Notes: generated by a model from the sequence alone, not told the origin. Shown: positions 1 through 8,111, counted from the stretch's first letter. The stretch: DNA of 64,000 nucleotides from Thermoanaerobaculia bacterium (GCA_022822365.1 JAJEBV010000021.1:93531-157530), one strand, 5' to 3'. Program-made: numbers and translations.

Positions 1-362
1 CCGCCGCCAGCAGCGGACGAGTACTCACGCGACCGCCCCGATCTCGCGGCTACGCATGCGCGGGACTGTACCGGAAACTCGCGTAAGTGAAGCGTTCACG
101 GTCGGATGCGACTGCCACTGCGGCCGCCGGAAACGGGTCCGGGGGAGGGTCCCAGACGGACGCTCGCACCCGCTTGGTGAAGGCGAGGGATGGTGCTCGC
201 TTCGGTCGGCTGCGCTCCGCTGGTTCCCTGGTTACCGAAAGGGTCTCGACAGTCGCTGGCCTCCAGCCCGCTGGGACCCTCCCCCGGACCCGCTTCCGGC
301 TGGATATCGGCAGGCATCGAGGCGTGGGTCAACGGTGTTAGGGTCGCCACCGGACCGGCCCC
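1..362. other. Non-coding stretch, no supported gene
   Basis: No open frame here looks like a protein: the frames overlap each other on both strands, have no ribosome-binding site and show no recognisable motif. The only structure I see is the long inverted repeat at 127-299. The first gene of the window starts at 363. Confidence 0.6.
127..299. repeat. 173-bp element bounded by 28-bp inverted repeats
   Basis: Bases 127-154 and 272-299 are inverted copies of each other with a single mismatch in 28 positions, separated by 117 bp that encode nothing recognisable. The size and terminal inverted repeats resemble a MITE-like non-autonomous mobile element or a large cruciform. I see no clear target-site duplication at its ends, so mobility is inference. 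Confidence 0.55.
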
Positions 363-674
363 ATGAAACGAGTTGGCGTCAGCATCAAGTTCCCCGCGGA
401 AGTACACCGCGAGCGGGACGCATGGGTGGCTTCGTGTCCGCAGCTTCACGTAGCTAGCCAAGGCTCAACGCCCGACGAAGCCATGGCCATGCTCCAGGAG
501 GCTCTGGCCCTGTTCATCGAGGGCTGCTGTGAGGAGGGGATCATGGACCGCGTTCTGGAGGAAAGCGGTCTGGAGGTGCAGGTCACGGCGAATGCCGAGG
601 ACCGCGCTGCGCGACAAGACACGGTTTCCGTGCCGGTCAACATGGTCCCCCATGCCCAGGCTCTCGCCGGTTAG
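363..674 (+). CDS. hicB: HicB-family antitoxin
   Basis: This 103-residue protein has the HicB fold signature: a partly degraded RNase H-like domain beginning with strand residues VSIKFPAEV, then WVASCPQLHVASQGSTPDEA and a following helix rich in Ala and Leu. HicB proteins neutralise the HicA mRNA interferase and usually repress their own operon. The stop codon lies inside the next gene: the hicA start at 652 overlaps the hicB end by 23 bp, which implies translational coupling. The order is hicB then hicA, the reverse of the commonest arrangement. No strong Shine-Dalgarno precedes the ATG. Confidence 0.85.
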   Translation: MKRVGVSIKFPAEVHRERDAWVASCPQLHVASQGSTPDEAMAMLQEALALFIEGCCEEGIMDRVLEESGLEVQVTANAEDRAARQDTVSVPVNMVPHAQALAG

Positions 675-879
675 CCCGCGAAAGCTCGTCAGGGCGTTCA
701 AGAAGCTCGGCTTCCGCGAGAGCGGTCAGGTCGGCTCTCACCTGAAGCTGTCCAAGCGGGGTTGCCGACCCGTCATCATCCCGACCAACAAGAAAGAGGT
801 CGAGGTCGGCATCATGCTGGCGAACTGCAAGACGGCCGGCATCAGCCGGGCTCGACTCATCGAACTGCTTCAGGACTGA
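652..879 (+). CDS. hicA: HicA-family mRNA interferase toxin
   Basis: A 75-residue basic protein with the HicA double-stranded-RNA-binding-like fold: PRKLVRAFKKLGFRE, then GSHLKL with the catalytic-type histidine at residue 30, then a hydrophobic strand and the C-terminal helix GISRARLIELLQD. HicA toxins cleave mRNA and are held inactive by HicB. The ATG at 652 lies inside hicB, so the two genes are expressed together. Length and motifs are normal for the family, so the toxin looks intact. A second hicBA pair lies on the other strand at 49566-50127. Confidence 0.85.
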   Translation: MPRLSPVSPRKLVRAFKKLGFRESGQVGSHLKLSKRGCRPVIIPTNKKEVEVGIMLANCKTAGISRARLIELLQD

Positions 880-1036
880 CGACTGGAAGGGAAGTCGCCG
901 TCAGCGCTAGTGCAAGCGTGCGCCGACGGTCGACGCCGGCCCCGTCGAGGGTCAACGGCGGAACGACCTTCTTTCCGCGCAGTCACCGATCGGTCAGCGA
1001 ACGGTTACATCGCTACCGCGCTTGACAGGCCTGTCT

Positions 1037-1050
1037 ACTCTGACCAGAGT
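1037..1050. promoter_or_regulatory. Palindrome before the antitoxin remnant, putative operator
   Basis: ACTCTGACCAGAGT is a perfect 6-2-6 inverted repeat that overlaps a TACTCT -10-like hexamer (1036-1041) and ends 6 bp before the ATG at 1057. Phd/YefM-type antitoxins repress their own operons by binding such palindromes. The site therefore looks like the operator of the decayed antitoxin gene that follows; this is inference from position and symmetry. Confidence 0.4.
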
Positions 1051-1056
1051 GACTGG

Positions 1057-1272
1057 ATGAAGCGGGCCAGCGTCAGCGAAACGAAGAACAACCTCAGCGG
1101 ACTACGCCACGCTCCCGACGCTGCCGCGGCAGGGCTGATCCGTCAAGGCCTCGCGACAGCACCCCGCGTTCTGCTGGATGTCGAGCGCCTGCTGCAGGCG
1201 AGACTCCCGCGCCTTCCGGAGGGCATCAGCGCAAGCCGTCTGGTCGCCGCGGAGAGAGCCGGCGACCGCTGA
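1057..1272 (+). pseudogene. Phd/YefM-type antitoxin with internal deletion
   Basis: The first 16 residues, beginning MKRASVSETKNNLS, match the start of prevent-host-death (Phd/YefM) antitoxins, in which this strand-helix is followed by a core ending in a GRPVA-type motif. That core is absent. The frame jumps directly to a C-terminal tail (AAAAGLIRQGL ... PRLPEGISA) like the toxin-neutralising tail of these antitoxins. The result is a 71-residue remnant in one frame, as expected from an in-frame internal deletion. No PIN-domain toxin follows before moaA at 1396, and the flanking bases 880-1056 and 1273-1395 hold nothing else I can support. It could be a very short functional peptide, but decay is more likely. 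Confidence 0.5.
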
Positions 1273-1395
1273 AGTACTGGAACTTCTCCCCGCCATGGTG
1301 GCTCTTCTCGTCGAGGAGCCGACCACGAATGAGGGACGCCGGAGGGGGCAGAAGCCGGCCAGAGGGCCGGCGCACCGGCAGTCGGGCAGCTCGGC

Positions 1396-2445
1396 TCAGC
1401 CGCCGATGCGGAACATCTCGACGCGTTCCGGAACCGGCTGGAGGCCGGCGCGGAGGCGTTCGGCGCGGACTTCCGAGTAGCGGTCTTCGCGTTGTCGCCA
1501 GTGCTGCGCCAGGAAGGCGAGCAGTTCCTCGTCCGTGGCGCCAGCGCGGAGGCGGTCCCGGAGCGACGGGCCGGTGTCGGCGAAGAGGCAGGTGTAGAGG
1601 CGGCCGTCTGATGAGAGGCGGGCTCTGGCGCAGTCGCCGCAGAAGGGGCGGCTGATCGAGGGGATGACGCCGAACTCGACGCCGTCGTCCAGGTAGCGGA
1701 AACGCTCGGCGACGTCGCTGGCCTGGGCGCGGTCTACGGGCTCGAAGGCCCAGCGTTCGGCGATGCGATCGGCGATCCCGGAGGCGGTGACGACCTGGTC
1801 GAGGCTCCAGTCGTTCACGGTGCCGACGTCCATGAACTCGATGAAGCGCACGATGTGGCCCCGCTCCTTGAAGTAGCCCGCGATGTCGGCGACTTCGTCC
1901 TCGTTGGTGCCCTTCATGACGACGGTGTTGATCTTGATCGGGCCGAGGCCCACTTCGGCAGCGGCGTCGATCCCTTCCAGCACCTGGCCCACGCCGTGGC
2001 CGAGGCCGGTCACCCGGCCGAAGACGTCGTCGTGGAGGGACTCGACGCTGACGGTCACCCGGTCGAGGCCGGCGTCGGCCAGGGCCTTCGCCTTGGCGCC
2101 GAGCAGGGCGCCGTTCGTCGTCAACGCCAGATCCTCGACTCCCGGCACCGCGGCAAGAATCCGGACGAGTTCCTCGATGTCCCGCCGCAGCAGCGGCTCG
2201 CCGCCGGTGAGCCGTAGCTTGCGGACGCCGAGTTGCACGAACAGCTGCACCAGCCGCTCCATCTCCTCGAAGGTCATCAACTGCTGCCTGGGCAGGAACT
2301 TGTACTCACGGTCCGCCGGCATGCAGAACGTGCAGCGGAAGTTGCAGCGGTCGATGACCGAGATGCGCAGGTCGCGCACCGGCCGGCCGAGGCGGTCGAT
2401 GACCGCGAGAGACGAGGCGCCGCCGTTCGTGGAGTCAAGAGACAT
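1396..2445 (-). CDS. moaA: GTP 3',8-cyclase MoaA, molybdenum cofactor biosynthesis
   Basis: This radical-SAM enzyme catalyses the first step of molybdopterin synthesis, converting GTP to 3',8-cyclo-GTP in the cytoplasm. The N-terminal cluster motif CNFRCTFC supplies C34, C38 and C41. GGEPLLR follows, and a second C-terminal [4Fe-4S] motif CGDC with a third cysteine in LYTC sits near residues 269-287. The protein ends in the GG tail (MFRIGG) that MoaA needs for activity. The length of 349 residues is normal. It follows nudC by 24 bp on the same strand, but a TAGCAT box 9 bp before the ATG suggests its own leaderless promoter. No other moa gene is in the window. Confidence 0.95.
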   Translation of the reverse strand: MSLDSTNGGASSLAVIDRLGRPVRDLRISVIDRCNFRCTFCMPADREYKFLPRQQLMTFEEMERLVQLFVQLGVRKLRLTGGEPLLRRDIEELVRILAAVPGVEDLALTTNGALLGAKAKALADAGLDRVTVSVESLHDDVFGRVTGLGHGVGQVLEGIDAAAEVGLGPIKINTVVMKGTNEDEVADIAGYFKERGHIVRFIEFMDVGTVNDWSLDQVVTASGIADRIAERWAFEPVDRAQASDVAERFRYLDDGVEFGVIPSISRPFCGDCARARLSSDGRLYTCLFADTGPSLRDRLRAGATDEELLAFLAQHWRQREDRYSEVRAERLRAGLQPVPERVEMFRIGG

Positions 2446-2454
2446 GAAGGGACA

Positions 2455-2460
2455 ATGCTA
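2455..2460 (-). promoter_or_regulatory. Putative -10 box of moaA (near-leaderless)
   Basis: On the minus strand TAGCAT ends 9 bp before the moaA ATG, and no Shine-Dalgarno lies between. Initiation about 7 bp downstream of the box would start the mRNA at or next to the ATG. The same geometry recurs at several other genes in this window. Confidence 0.45.
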
Positions 2461-2469
2461 CGCGAGCGC

Positions 2470-3405
2470 TCAGCGCTCGCTGCGGAGCCAGTCGTCGATC
2501 AACCGGCGGGCGATAGAGAACGGCGGCGGTAGCCGCACCTCGCGGGTCCGGAGCGCGTACTCCAGTTCGGAGCGGGTCGCCCACACCGCCTGCTCGAGTT
2601 CGTCGGTGTCCACCTTGACGTCACCACCCGGAGACGTCGCATAGAAGCCGAGCATGATCGAGGTCGGGAACGGCCAGGGCTGCGAGGAGTGATAGCGGAC
2701 GGCGTCCACCGCGATGCCGGTCTCCTCGCGGACCTCGCGGGCAACCGCGCTCTCCAGGCTCTCGCCGGGCTCGACGAAGCCGGCGAGGGCCGAGAACATC
2801 CCCGGCGGCCAGGAGGCCTGGCGGCCGAGCAGACAGGACCCGTCTTCCGCGGAGGCGCCGGTGTGAACGAGCATGATGACGGCGGGATCGGTCCGCGGGA
2901 AGTGCTCGATGCCGCACGCCGTGCAGACGCGCAGGTGGCCGGCGTTGCGACTCTCGGTCGCGGCGCCGCACTGGCCGCAGAAGCGGTGCCGGCGATGCCA
3001 TGTCGCCATGGCGCGGGCGTAGGCAAGCAGGTTGCCGCCGCGGCCGCTCATCGCGGCGCCGACCTGGCGCAGCTCGACGAAGCGACCGGCGCCCCGCAAT
3101 GGGCCGGCGAGCGGATCTTCCCGGTCGGAGAGGTCGATCGAGAAGTAAGCGACCCCCTCCGCTTCGCCCAGGAAGACGACGTCCTCCGCCTGCTCGACCA
3201 GGCCGACCGCCTCGACGGCCGCCACCGTGCCCGGAACCGGACCCTGGTCTCCGGCGTGAGCGTCGAAGACGAGGCTTCGCTCACGCCACACAGCCGTCAA
3301 CTGGCTGGCCGGATCGGCGAGGCGCCGCGCCAGCCACTCGGCGTCGGCGCGCCGCTCCGAGCGCCGGTTGACCGCCGGTTCGGCCAGTGCATTGTGGGAT
3401 CTCAT
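2470..3405 (-). CDS. nudC: NAD(H) diphosphatase / NADH pyrophosphatase NudC
   Basis: A 311-residue Nudix hydrolase that splits NAD(H) to NMN(H) and AMP and, in characterised homologues, removes NAD caps from RNA. It has the NudC architecture: a variable N-terminal domain, a zinc ribbon (C143, C146, C161, C164), the Nudix box GFVEPGESLESAVAREVREE around residues 209-228, and the family-diagnostic SQPWPFP motif at 241-247 just downstream. All metal-binding glutamates of the Nudix box are present. It sits between a TlpA-like gene 43 bp upstream and moaA 24 bp downstream, all on the minus strand, probably one transcription unit. Confidence 0.95.
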   Translation of the reverse strand: MRSHNALAEPAVNRRSERRADAEWLARRLADPASQLTAVWRERSLVFDAHAGDQGPVPGTVAAVEAVGLVEQAEDVVFLGEAEGVAYFSIDLSDREDPLAGPLRGAGRFVELRQVGAAMSGRGGNLLAYARAMATWHRRHRFCGQCGAATESRNAGHLRVCTACGIEHFPRTDPAVIMLVHTGASAEDGSCLLGRQASWPPGMFSALAGFVEPGESLESAVAREVREETGIAVDAVRYHSSQPWPFPTSIMLGFYATSPGGDVKVDTDELEQAVWATRSELEYALRTREVRLPPPFSIARRLIDDWLRSER

Positions 3406-3448
3406 GAGGCCCCGGTCGAGCCCGGAGCGGGGGCGGTCCCCCCGCCGG

Positions 3449-4015
3449 TCAGGATCCCCCGCCGGCTTCGAGCAGCTCGAGGACAGCCTCCTCGAACTCC
3501 GCGTAGAGCATCCGTCCGAGATGAACGTTCGTCAGTTCGCCGCCGCGGTCGAAGAACATGGTCGTCGGCAGCGCACCGGGCCACTCCGGATCGAAGGCCA
3601 TGACGAAGTCGATCGAGTTGTCCCCGGCAGTGGCCAGGTAGGAGACGAGGCCCGGCGCCCGTTTGGCGAAGAACGGCCGCACCCGGTCCTCGAGCTTCTC
3701 GGGATCGTCCATCGAGACGGCGAGCACGACGAGGCCGCGGTCAGCGTAGCGCTCCTGCAGAAGATCGAGCTCAGGCAGCTCCTGGAGGCAGGGGATGCAC
3801 CAGGTGGCCCAGTAGTTGACCACGACGACCTTGCCGCGGTGATGCTCCAGCACGGCGCGGAACTGGTCCGCGGTCGCCGGATGGATCGTGTCCGGCTCGA
3901 GCAGATGATCCACGGCCGCCGTGTCGTCGGCGAGGACGGGCGGCAGGACGGCGATCGCCGCCGCAATCGGAATCAGTGCCCTCAGGATGGCCGATGCCGG
4001 TCGCTTGATGTTCAA
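3449..4015 (-). CDS. TlpA-like periplasmic thioredoxin-fold protein
   Basis: I place the start at a TTG (4015) because an AGGAG-type Shine-Dalgarno lies 8-9 bp upstream and the resulting 188-residue protein begins with a clean signal peptide (NIKRPAS, a hydrophobic run, cleavage after VLA). The mature part is a thioredoxin fold with the redox-active WCIPC (C73, C76) followed by LPELDLLQERY, then the cis-proline region GALPTTMFFD. TlpA/ResA-type proteins keep periplasmic cysteines reduced or serve cytochrome c maturation; no cytochrome genes are near, so the partner is unknown. A frame continues upstream of the TTG but has no supported start. Confidence 0.85.
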   Translation of the reverse strand: MNIKRPASAILRALIPIAAAIAVLPPVLADDTAAVDHLLEPDTIHPATADQFRAVLEHHRGKVVVVNYWATWCIPCLQELPELDLLQERYADRGLVVLAVSMDDPEKLEDRVRPFFAKRAPGLVSYLATAGDNSIDFVMAFDPEWPGALPTTMFFDRGGELTNVHLGRMLYAEFEEAVLELLEAGGGS

Positions 4016-4062
4016 GGGTCTTGTCTCCTGGGGAGTGCGGCCCGCTGGTGCGCGGGGAACCA

Positions 4063-4068
4063 AGTATA
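4063..4068 (-). promoter_or_regulatory. Putative -10 box (TATACT) of the tlpA-nudC-moaA unit
   Basis: TATACT on the minus strand is a near-consensus -10 hexamer about 47 bp before the TTG start at 4015. This leaves a short leader that contains the AGGAG Shine-Dalgarno. Confidence 0.4.
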
Positions 4069-4082
4069 GGCGGGTCGGAGTG

Positions 4083-4219
4083 GTCGCCGCTTCGCGGCGC
4101 ATTTCCCCGGCCGCCTTCGGCGGCAGCGGGTCAGAACCCAGGTGGCGCGCTCCGCGCCACCTGCGTCACAGTCCGAGCGCCCGTCTTCGGGCGGTCGGAT
4201 GTCAGACCCGCGCACCCAG
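4083..4219. repeat. Intergenic palindromic repeat, expanded copy
   Basis: Member of the dispersed repeat family: module A (GTCGCCGCTTCGCGGCG), module B (GGCCGCCTTCGGCGGC) and module C ending in GACCCGCGCACCCAG. Here the two arms of module C are split by about 60 bp that contain two further hairpins (GGTGGCGCGCTCCGCGCCACC-like and GAGCGCCCGTCTTCGGGCG-like). It lies between the tlpA-like gene start and the MBL hydrolase end. Confidence 0.7.
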
Positions 4220-4233
4220 CAGAGCGGCGGCGC

Positions 4234-5136
4234 TCAGGTGAGGGCACGGTAGGCCGGGCCTTCGCGTTCGACCCTGCCGTTCCGTTCCAGCCGGTCCAGA
4301 TGCAACTGCATGCTCCACCGTTCCGCCTTCGGAATGCCGTCCCCCTGGTCGCGCGGGCGGTAGACGAAACGGTGGGCGACGATGTCGTCCATCGTTCGCG
4401 GTTCCGCCAGGTACTCGAGCAGGCGCCGCTCGCGGTCGGCGATGCGCTCGACGTAGCGGTCCAGGCGGGCGAGGAACGCCTCCCGATCGGCGAGCAGGCC
4501 GATGTGGTGACCCGTGACGTAGTGCCTGGCTTCGATATCGCGCACCAGGTCGAGCGAACGTTCGAACGCTTCCAGGTCGGACCAGGCGTCGCCGTAGTAC
4601 GGGCCGAATCCGGTCAGGTCGATATCGCCCAGGAACAGGACGCCGTCCGGCTCGATCAGCAGGGCGCAGTGGCCGCGGGTATGACCGGGCGTGTGGATCA
4701 CCCGCACCGACACGCCGCCGCCGAGATCGAACAGGTCGCCGTCCCGAAACGGAACGGCATCGGGGCGGGGCTCGTAGTAGAACGTCGTCTTCAGGTACCC
4801 GCCGTACTCCGCGCGGCGCTCCGGCTCGGCGCCGAAGATGTCCAGGAATCCGTCGAAGTCGAGCAGGCCGGGCAGATCCTCCTCGTGGACGTACACCGGC
4901 GCGTCCCGAAACAGCGACAGCGCGGCCGTGTGGTCCTCGTGGCAGTGGCTGAGCAGGACGAGGTCGACAGCGGGCAGGGCGCTCCGGCCGCGTGCCCGGA
5001 CGCCGAGCGACGGGTCGACCAGCATCGTCGACCCGGCGCCCTCGATCAGCAGGGCGTTGTTGTCGGGGTACTTTCCGCCGCCGGCGCCGAACAGGATCGT
5101 CGCGGCGCCGATCCGGCGGTCTTCGAGTTCGGTCAC
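4234..5136 (-). CDS. MBL-fold metallo-hydrolase
   Basis: A 300-residue metallo-beta-lactamase-fold hydrolase. The dinuclear metal site is complete: HCHEDH (H64, H66, D68, H69), the histidine of IHTPGHTRGHC, the aspartate of FLGDIDLTG, and the final histidine in YVTGHHIG. The C-terminal tail has a small helical domain, as in lactamase_B/glyoxalase-II-like proteins. The substrate cannot be read from sequence. It begins at GTG 5136, whose first base is 2 bp past the TGA of the upstream Gfo/Idh oxidoreductase, so the two are translationally coupled and may act on the same compound. Confidence 0.88.
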   Translation of the reverse strand: MTELEDRRIGAATILFGAGGGKYPDNNALLIEGAGSTMLVDPSLGVRARGRSALPAVDLVLLSHCHEDHTAALSLFRDAPVYVHEEDLPGLLDFDGFLDIFGAEPERRAEYGGYLKTTFYYEPRPDAVPFRDGDLFDLGGGVSVRVIHTPGHTRGHCALLIEPDGVLFLGDIDLTGFGPYYGDAWSDLEAFERSLDLVRDIEARHYVTGHHIGLLADREAFLARLDRYVERIADRERRLLEYLAEPRTMDDIVAHRFVYRPRDQGDGIPKAERWSMQLHLDRLERNGRVEREGPAYRALT

Positions 5137-5137
5137 C

Positions 5138-6508
5138 TCAGCCGGCCGACGCCTCGGCGCCCGTCACCCGCGGAACCTGCCAGCCGTTGTGGTACTCGGC
5201 CAGGAGCATCGCGTTCGCCTCGTCGTCGCCTTCGAAGCGTCCCGCCTCCTGATCCCAGTAGACCCGCCGGCCGGTGCGGAACGCGATGTTGCCGAGGTGC
5301 GCGTTCACGGCGACGAGAGCGCCGACGTCCGCGTTGCAGCGCGGCTGTTCCCGGGTCTTCATGCACTCGATGAAGTCCTCGGTGTGCTGGGCCAGGCCCC
5401 GCTGACTCCGTGATGCGGACCGGTCGGGCATGGCGGGCGTCTTGTAGTACCTCCTGCCGTCCTCGCGGCCGACTTCGGGCAGCACTTCCCAGCCGCCGCG
5501 GTCGACCACCAGGGTGCCCTTGTTGCCGACGAAGGACACGCCGTGCCCGCGCTGGTGCGGACCGAGCGCGATCCCCAGGGCGTGCTCCCAGATCATCGTG
5601 AAGTCGTCGAACTCGTAGACCGCCTGCTGGGTGTCCGGAGTTTCGATCGGGGAGTCCGGATAGCCGAACGGACCGCCCAGCGACATGACGGATTTCGGCG
5701 CGCTCGCCTTCATGCCCATCAGCACCATGTCGATCAGGTGAACGCCCCAGTCCGTCATCAGGCCGCCGGCGTAGTCCCAGTACCAGCGGAAGTTCCAGTG
5801 GAAGCGGTTCTCGTTGAAGGGCCGCTTCGGCGCCGGGCCGAGCCACATGTCGTAGTCGACGCCGCTGGGCGGCTTCGAGTCCGGCACGGGCATCGGCGCG
5901 TCCCAGTCCATGTAAGCCCAGGCCCTGGCCGTGCGGATCTGCCCGAGTTCGCCGGACCAGAGGTACTCCATCGCGTCCTGCCAGTGCTTGCCCGAGCGCT
6001 GCCACTGGCCGACCTGGACCACCCGGCCGTAGGCCCTCGCGGCCTGCTGCATGATGCGGACTTCCTCGATCGAGTTCGCCATCGGCTTCTCGACGTAGAC
6101 GTCCTTTCCCGCCTCGCAGGCGTCCACCATGATCTTGCAGTGCCAGTGGTCCGGGGTGGCGATGATCACCGCGTCGATCTCGTCGTCCTCGAGCAGCTTG
6201 CGGTAGTCGGTGTAGGCGTCCGGCTTGCTGTCGGTCAGGTCCTCGAAGGACTTGACCCGCTCCCCGAGAACGTTGCCGTCCACGTCGCAGAGCGCCGCGC
6301 ACTCGACCCCGTCGATGTCGAGCATCGAGCCCATGTTGCTCGAGCCCATGCCGTTGACGCCGATCGCGCCGACCCGGATGCGGTCGCTCGGGGCCACTGC
6401 CTTGCCGCGCGCCGGCCGCGCGAACGTCGCGCCCGCCACGCCGAGCCCGGTAGCGGCTGCTCCGAGACCGCCCATGCCATGAAGAAAGGAACGCCTGGTC
6501 GTCGTCAT
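5138..6508 (-). CDS. Tat-exported Gfo/Idh/MocA-family oxidoreductase
   Basis: 456 residues starting at ATG 6508, chosen because GGGAG lies just upstream and the protein then begins with a twin-arginine signal (MTTTRRSFLHGMGG). The mature part has the NAD(P)-binding Rossmann motif (GAIGVNGMG), the family catalytic-region motif VEKPMANS and the C-terminal Gfo/Idh alpha/beta domain (WGVHLIDM, HTEDFIECM). Such exported members probably carry their nucleotide cofactor through Tat and oxidise sugars or inositols; the substrate is unknown. It is divergent from the adenosine deaminase gene and coupled to the MBL hydrolase. A longer frame continues upstream to 7144 but overlaps the deaminase and is not a plausible start. 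Confidence 0.9.
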   Translation of the reverse strand: MTTTRRSFLHGMGGLGAAATGLGVAGATFARPARGKAVAPSDRIRVGAIGVNGMGSSNMGSMLDIDGVECAALCDVDGNVLGERVKSFEDLTDSKPDAYTDYRKLLEDDEIDAVIIATPDHWHCKIMVDACEAGKDVYVEKPMANSIEEVRIMQQAARAYGRVVQVGQWQRSGKHWQDAMEYLWSGELGQIRTARAWAYMDWDAPMPVPDSKPPSGVDYDMWLGPAPKRPFNENRFHWNFRWYWDYAGGLMTDWGVHLIDMVLMGMKASAPKSVMSLGGPFGYPDSPIETPDTQQAVYEFDDFTMIWEHALGIALGPHQRGHGVSFVGNKGTLVVDRGGWEVLPEVGREDGRRYYKTPAMPDRSASRSQRGLAQHTEDFIECMKTREQPRCNADVGALVAVNAHLGNIAFRTGRRVYWDQEAGRFEGDDEANAMLLAEYHNGWQVPRVTGAEASAG

Positions 6509-6551
6509 CGTCTCGCTCCCCGATGGAAATCCCCGGTGACCCGAATGCCTG

Positions 6552-6557
6552 TACACT
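6552..6557 (+). promoter_or_regulatory. Putative -10 box of the adenosine deaminase gene
   Basis: TACACT ends 5 bp before the ATG at 6563, so transcription would begin at or within the start codon. There is no Shine-Dalgarno before that ATG. If correct, the mRNA is leaderless and the alternative in-frame ATG at 6545 is excluded. Confidence 0.4.
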
Positions 6558-6562
6558 GCGCC

Positions 6563-7819
6563 ATGCAGACCGCGCATGATACCGACTCGAACGGGCCGCT
6601 CTCCCGCGCCGATCTCATCGGCAGGCTGCCGAAGACCGACCTTCACGTTCACCTGGACGGTTCGCTCCGGCTCGACACCCTGATCGAGCTGGCGCGCGAC
6701 GCCGGCCTGGAACTCCCCTCCCGGACGCCGGAGGGCCTCCTTGAACTCGTCTTCAAGGAGACCTACGACGACCTCGAGGACTACCTCCGCACTTTCTCCT
6801 ACACCGCGCCGGCTCTCTGCACCGCCGAGGCTCTGGAGCGGGCCGCCTACGAGCTCGGCGCCGACAACCTGGCCGAGAACGTCTGCTACGTGGAGGTGCG
6901 GCTGGCGCCGCAGCTCCACACCGGGCCCGATCTCGACATCGCCGGCGTGCTGGCCGCGGTCGACCGCGGGCTCGCCCGCGTCCAGCGCGAGCACGAAGCG
7001 ACAGACAACGTACGAAACGGCGCCGAGCCGCCCTTCCGCTACGGGATCATCGCCTGCGCCCTCCGCATGTTCGGCCCCGGCCACAGCCCCTACTACCGGG
7101 GGCTGTTCACCGCGCTCCACGGCTGGACCAGGCCGGAGATCCACGCCGCCGCCTCGCTGTCGCTGGCCCGTTCCGTCGTCGAGGCGCGCGACCGGTTAGG
7201 GCTGCCCGTCGTCGCATTCGACCTCGCCGGCGCCGAGGCGGGCAACCCCGCCGCGGTGCACCGCGACGCCTTCCTGTACGCGCAGCAGCACTTCCTGAAG
7301 AAGACGATCCACGCCGGCGAGGCCTACGGACCGGAGAGCATCTTCCAGGCGATCACGCTCCTTCAGGCCGACCGCATCGGTCACGGCACCCACCTCTACG
7401 CCGCCGACCGGCTCCGCCGCGACAACCCGGACTCCGCGGCGGCCAGGGACCCCGAGCGCTACATCCGCAACCTGGCCCAGTACATCAGCGACCGGCGGAT
7501 CACCCTCGAGGTCTGCATCACCTCGAACCTGCAGTCCATCCAGCGCCTCGAGCGCTTCGCGGACCACCCCTTCGGCCGGATGATCCAGGATCGGCTCTCC
7601 GTCACCCTGTGCACCGACAACCGCCTGATGTCCCGCACCACCGTGACCAGGGAGATCGCCTCCGCCTGCGAGGCCTTCGACCTGTCGCTCGAGGACCTGC
7701 GCAACGTGATCATCTACGGCTTCAAACGCAGCTTCTACCCGGGCAGCTACATCGAGAAGCGGGCCTACGTGCGGCGGGTGATCGACTACTACGACGAGGT
7801 GGTTGCGGCGGAGAACTAA
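6563..7819 (+). CDS. Adenosine deaminase-family protein
   Basis: 418 residues of the metal-dependent adenosine/AMP deaminase family, which hydrolytically deaminate purines. Visible active-site motifs are TDLHVHLDGS (H28, H30), the zinc histidine and glutamate in IHAGEA, RIGHGTHL, the EVCITSNLQ strand and the metal aspartate in LCTDNR. An insertion after RIGHGTHLYAADRL (charged, Arg-rich) makes it longer than a typical bacterial Add. The start is uncertain: ATG 6545 would add six residues. It ends convergently with the DUF2277 gene so tightly that the two stop codons share bases (CTAA at 7816-7819). Confidence 0.88.
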   Translation: MQTAHDTDSNGPLSRADLIGRLPKTDLHVHLDGSLRLDTLIELARDAGLELPSRTPEGLLELVFKETYDDLEDYLRTFSYTAPALCTAEALERAAYELGADNLAENVCYVEVRLAPQLHTGPDLDIAGVLAAVDRGLARVQREHEATDNVRNGAEPPFRYGIIACALRMFGPGHSPYYRGLFTALHGWTRPEIHAAASLSLARSVVEARDRLGLPVVAFDLAGAEAGNPAAVHRDAFLYAQQHFLKKTIHAGEAYGPESIFQAITLLQADRIGHGTHLYAADRLRRDNPDSAAARDPERYIRNLAQYISDRRITLEVCITSNLQSIQRLERFADHPFGRMIQDRLSVTLCTDNRLMSRTTVTREIASACEAFDLSLEDLRNVIIYGFKRSFYPGSYIEKRAYVRRVIDYYDEVVAAEN

Positions 7820-8100
7820 CCCGCCGCGGCCATCCGCGCCTGGCGCTTCCGCCAGCGTTCGCGCGCCTTCTCGGCCTCGGCCTCCCGGTCGCGTGGCGGC
7901 GCGATCGTCGTGAGTTCCTGGAGCAACCGGGCAGTCGTCGCGGCGACGGCGTTCACCGCCCGTTCGAAGGCGGCTTCGTTCGCGCGCGACGGCTTCGTCG
8001 AACCGCTGACCTTGCGCACGTACTGGAGCGCCGCGGCGCGCACTTCCTCCTCATTGGCCGGCGGCTCGAAGTTGTAGAGGACGCGGATGTTCCTGCACAT
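7816..8100 (-). CDS. DUF2277 family protein
   Basis: A 94-residue cytoplasmic protein that matches the DUF2277 family pattern well: MCRNIRVLYNFEPPANEEEV at the start, then AAALQYVRKVSG and KPSRANEAAF, ending in a charged helix. No function is established for the family. The start at ATG 8100 has a GGAG Shine-Dalgarno 7 bp upstream. It lies 11 bp downstream of the MT-A70 methylase on the same strand, so the two are probably co-transcribed. Confidence 0.85.
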   Translation of the reverse strand: MCRNIRVLYNFEPPANEEEVRAAALQYVRKVSGSTKPSRANEAAFERAVNAVAATTARLLQELTTIAPPRDREAEAEKARERWRKRQARMAAAG

Positions 8101-8111
8101 GGTGGTCTCCT

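Noticed and set aside
1022..1041. TTGACA followed by TACTCT before the antitoxin remnant, considered as a -35/-10 pair
   Set aside because: The two hexamers are only 8 bp apart, far below the 16-18 bp needed for a sigma-70 promoter, so only the -10-like box is considered.
6509..7144. N-terminal extension of the Gfo/Idh oxidoreductase frame
   Set aside because: It would overlap the adenosine deaminase gene; the Tat signal and ribosome-binding site at 6508 define the start.
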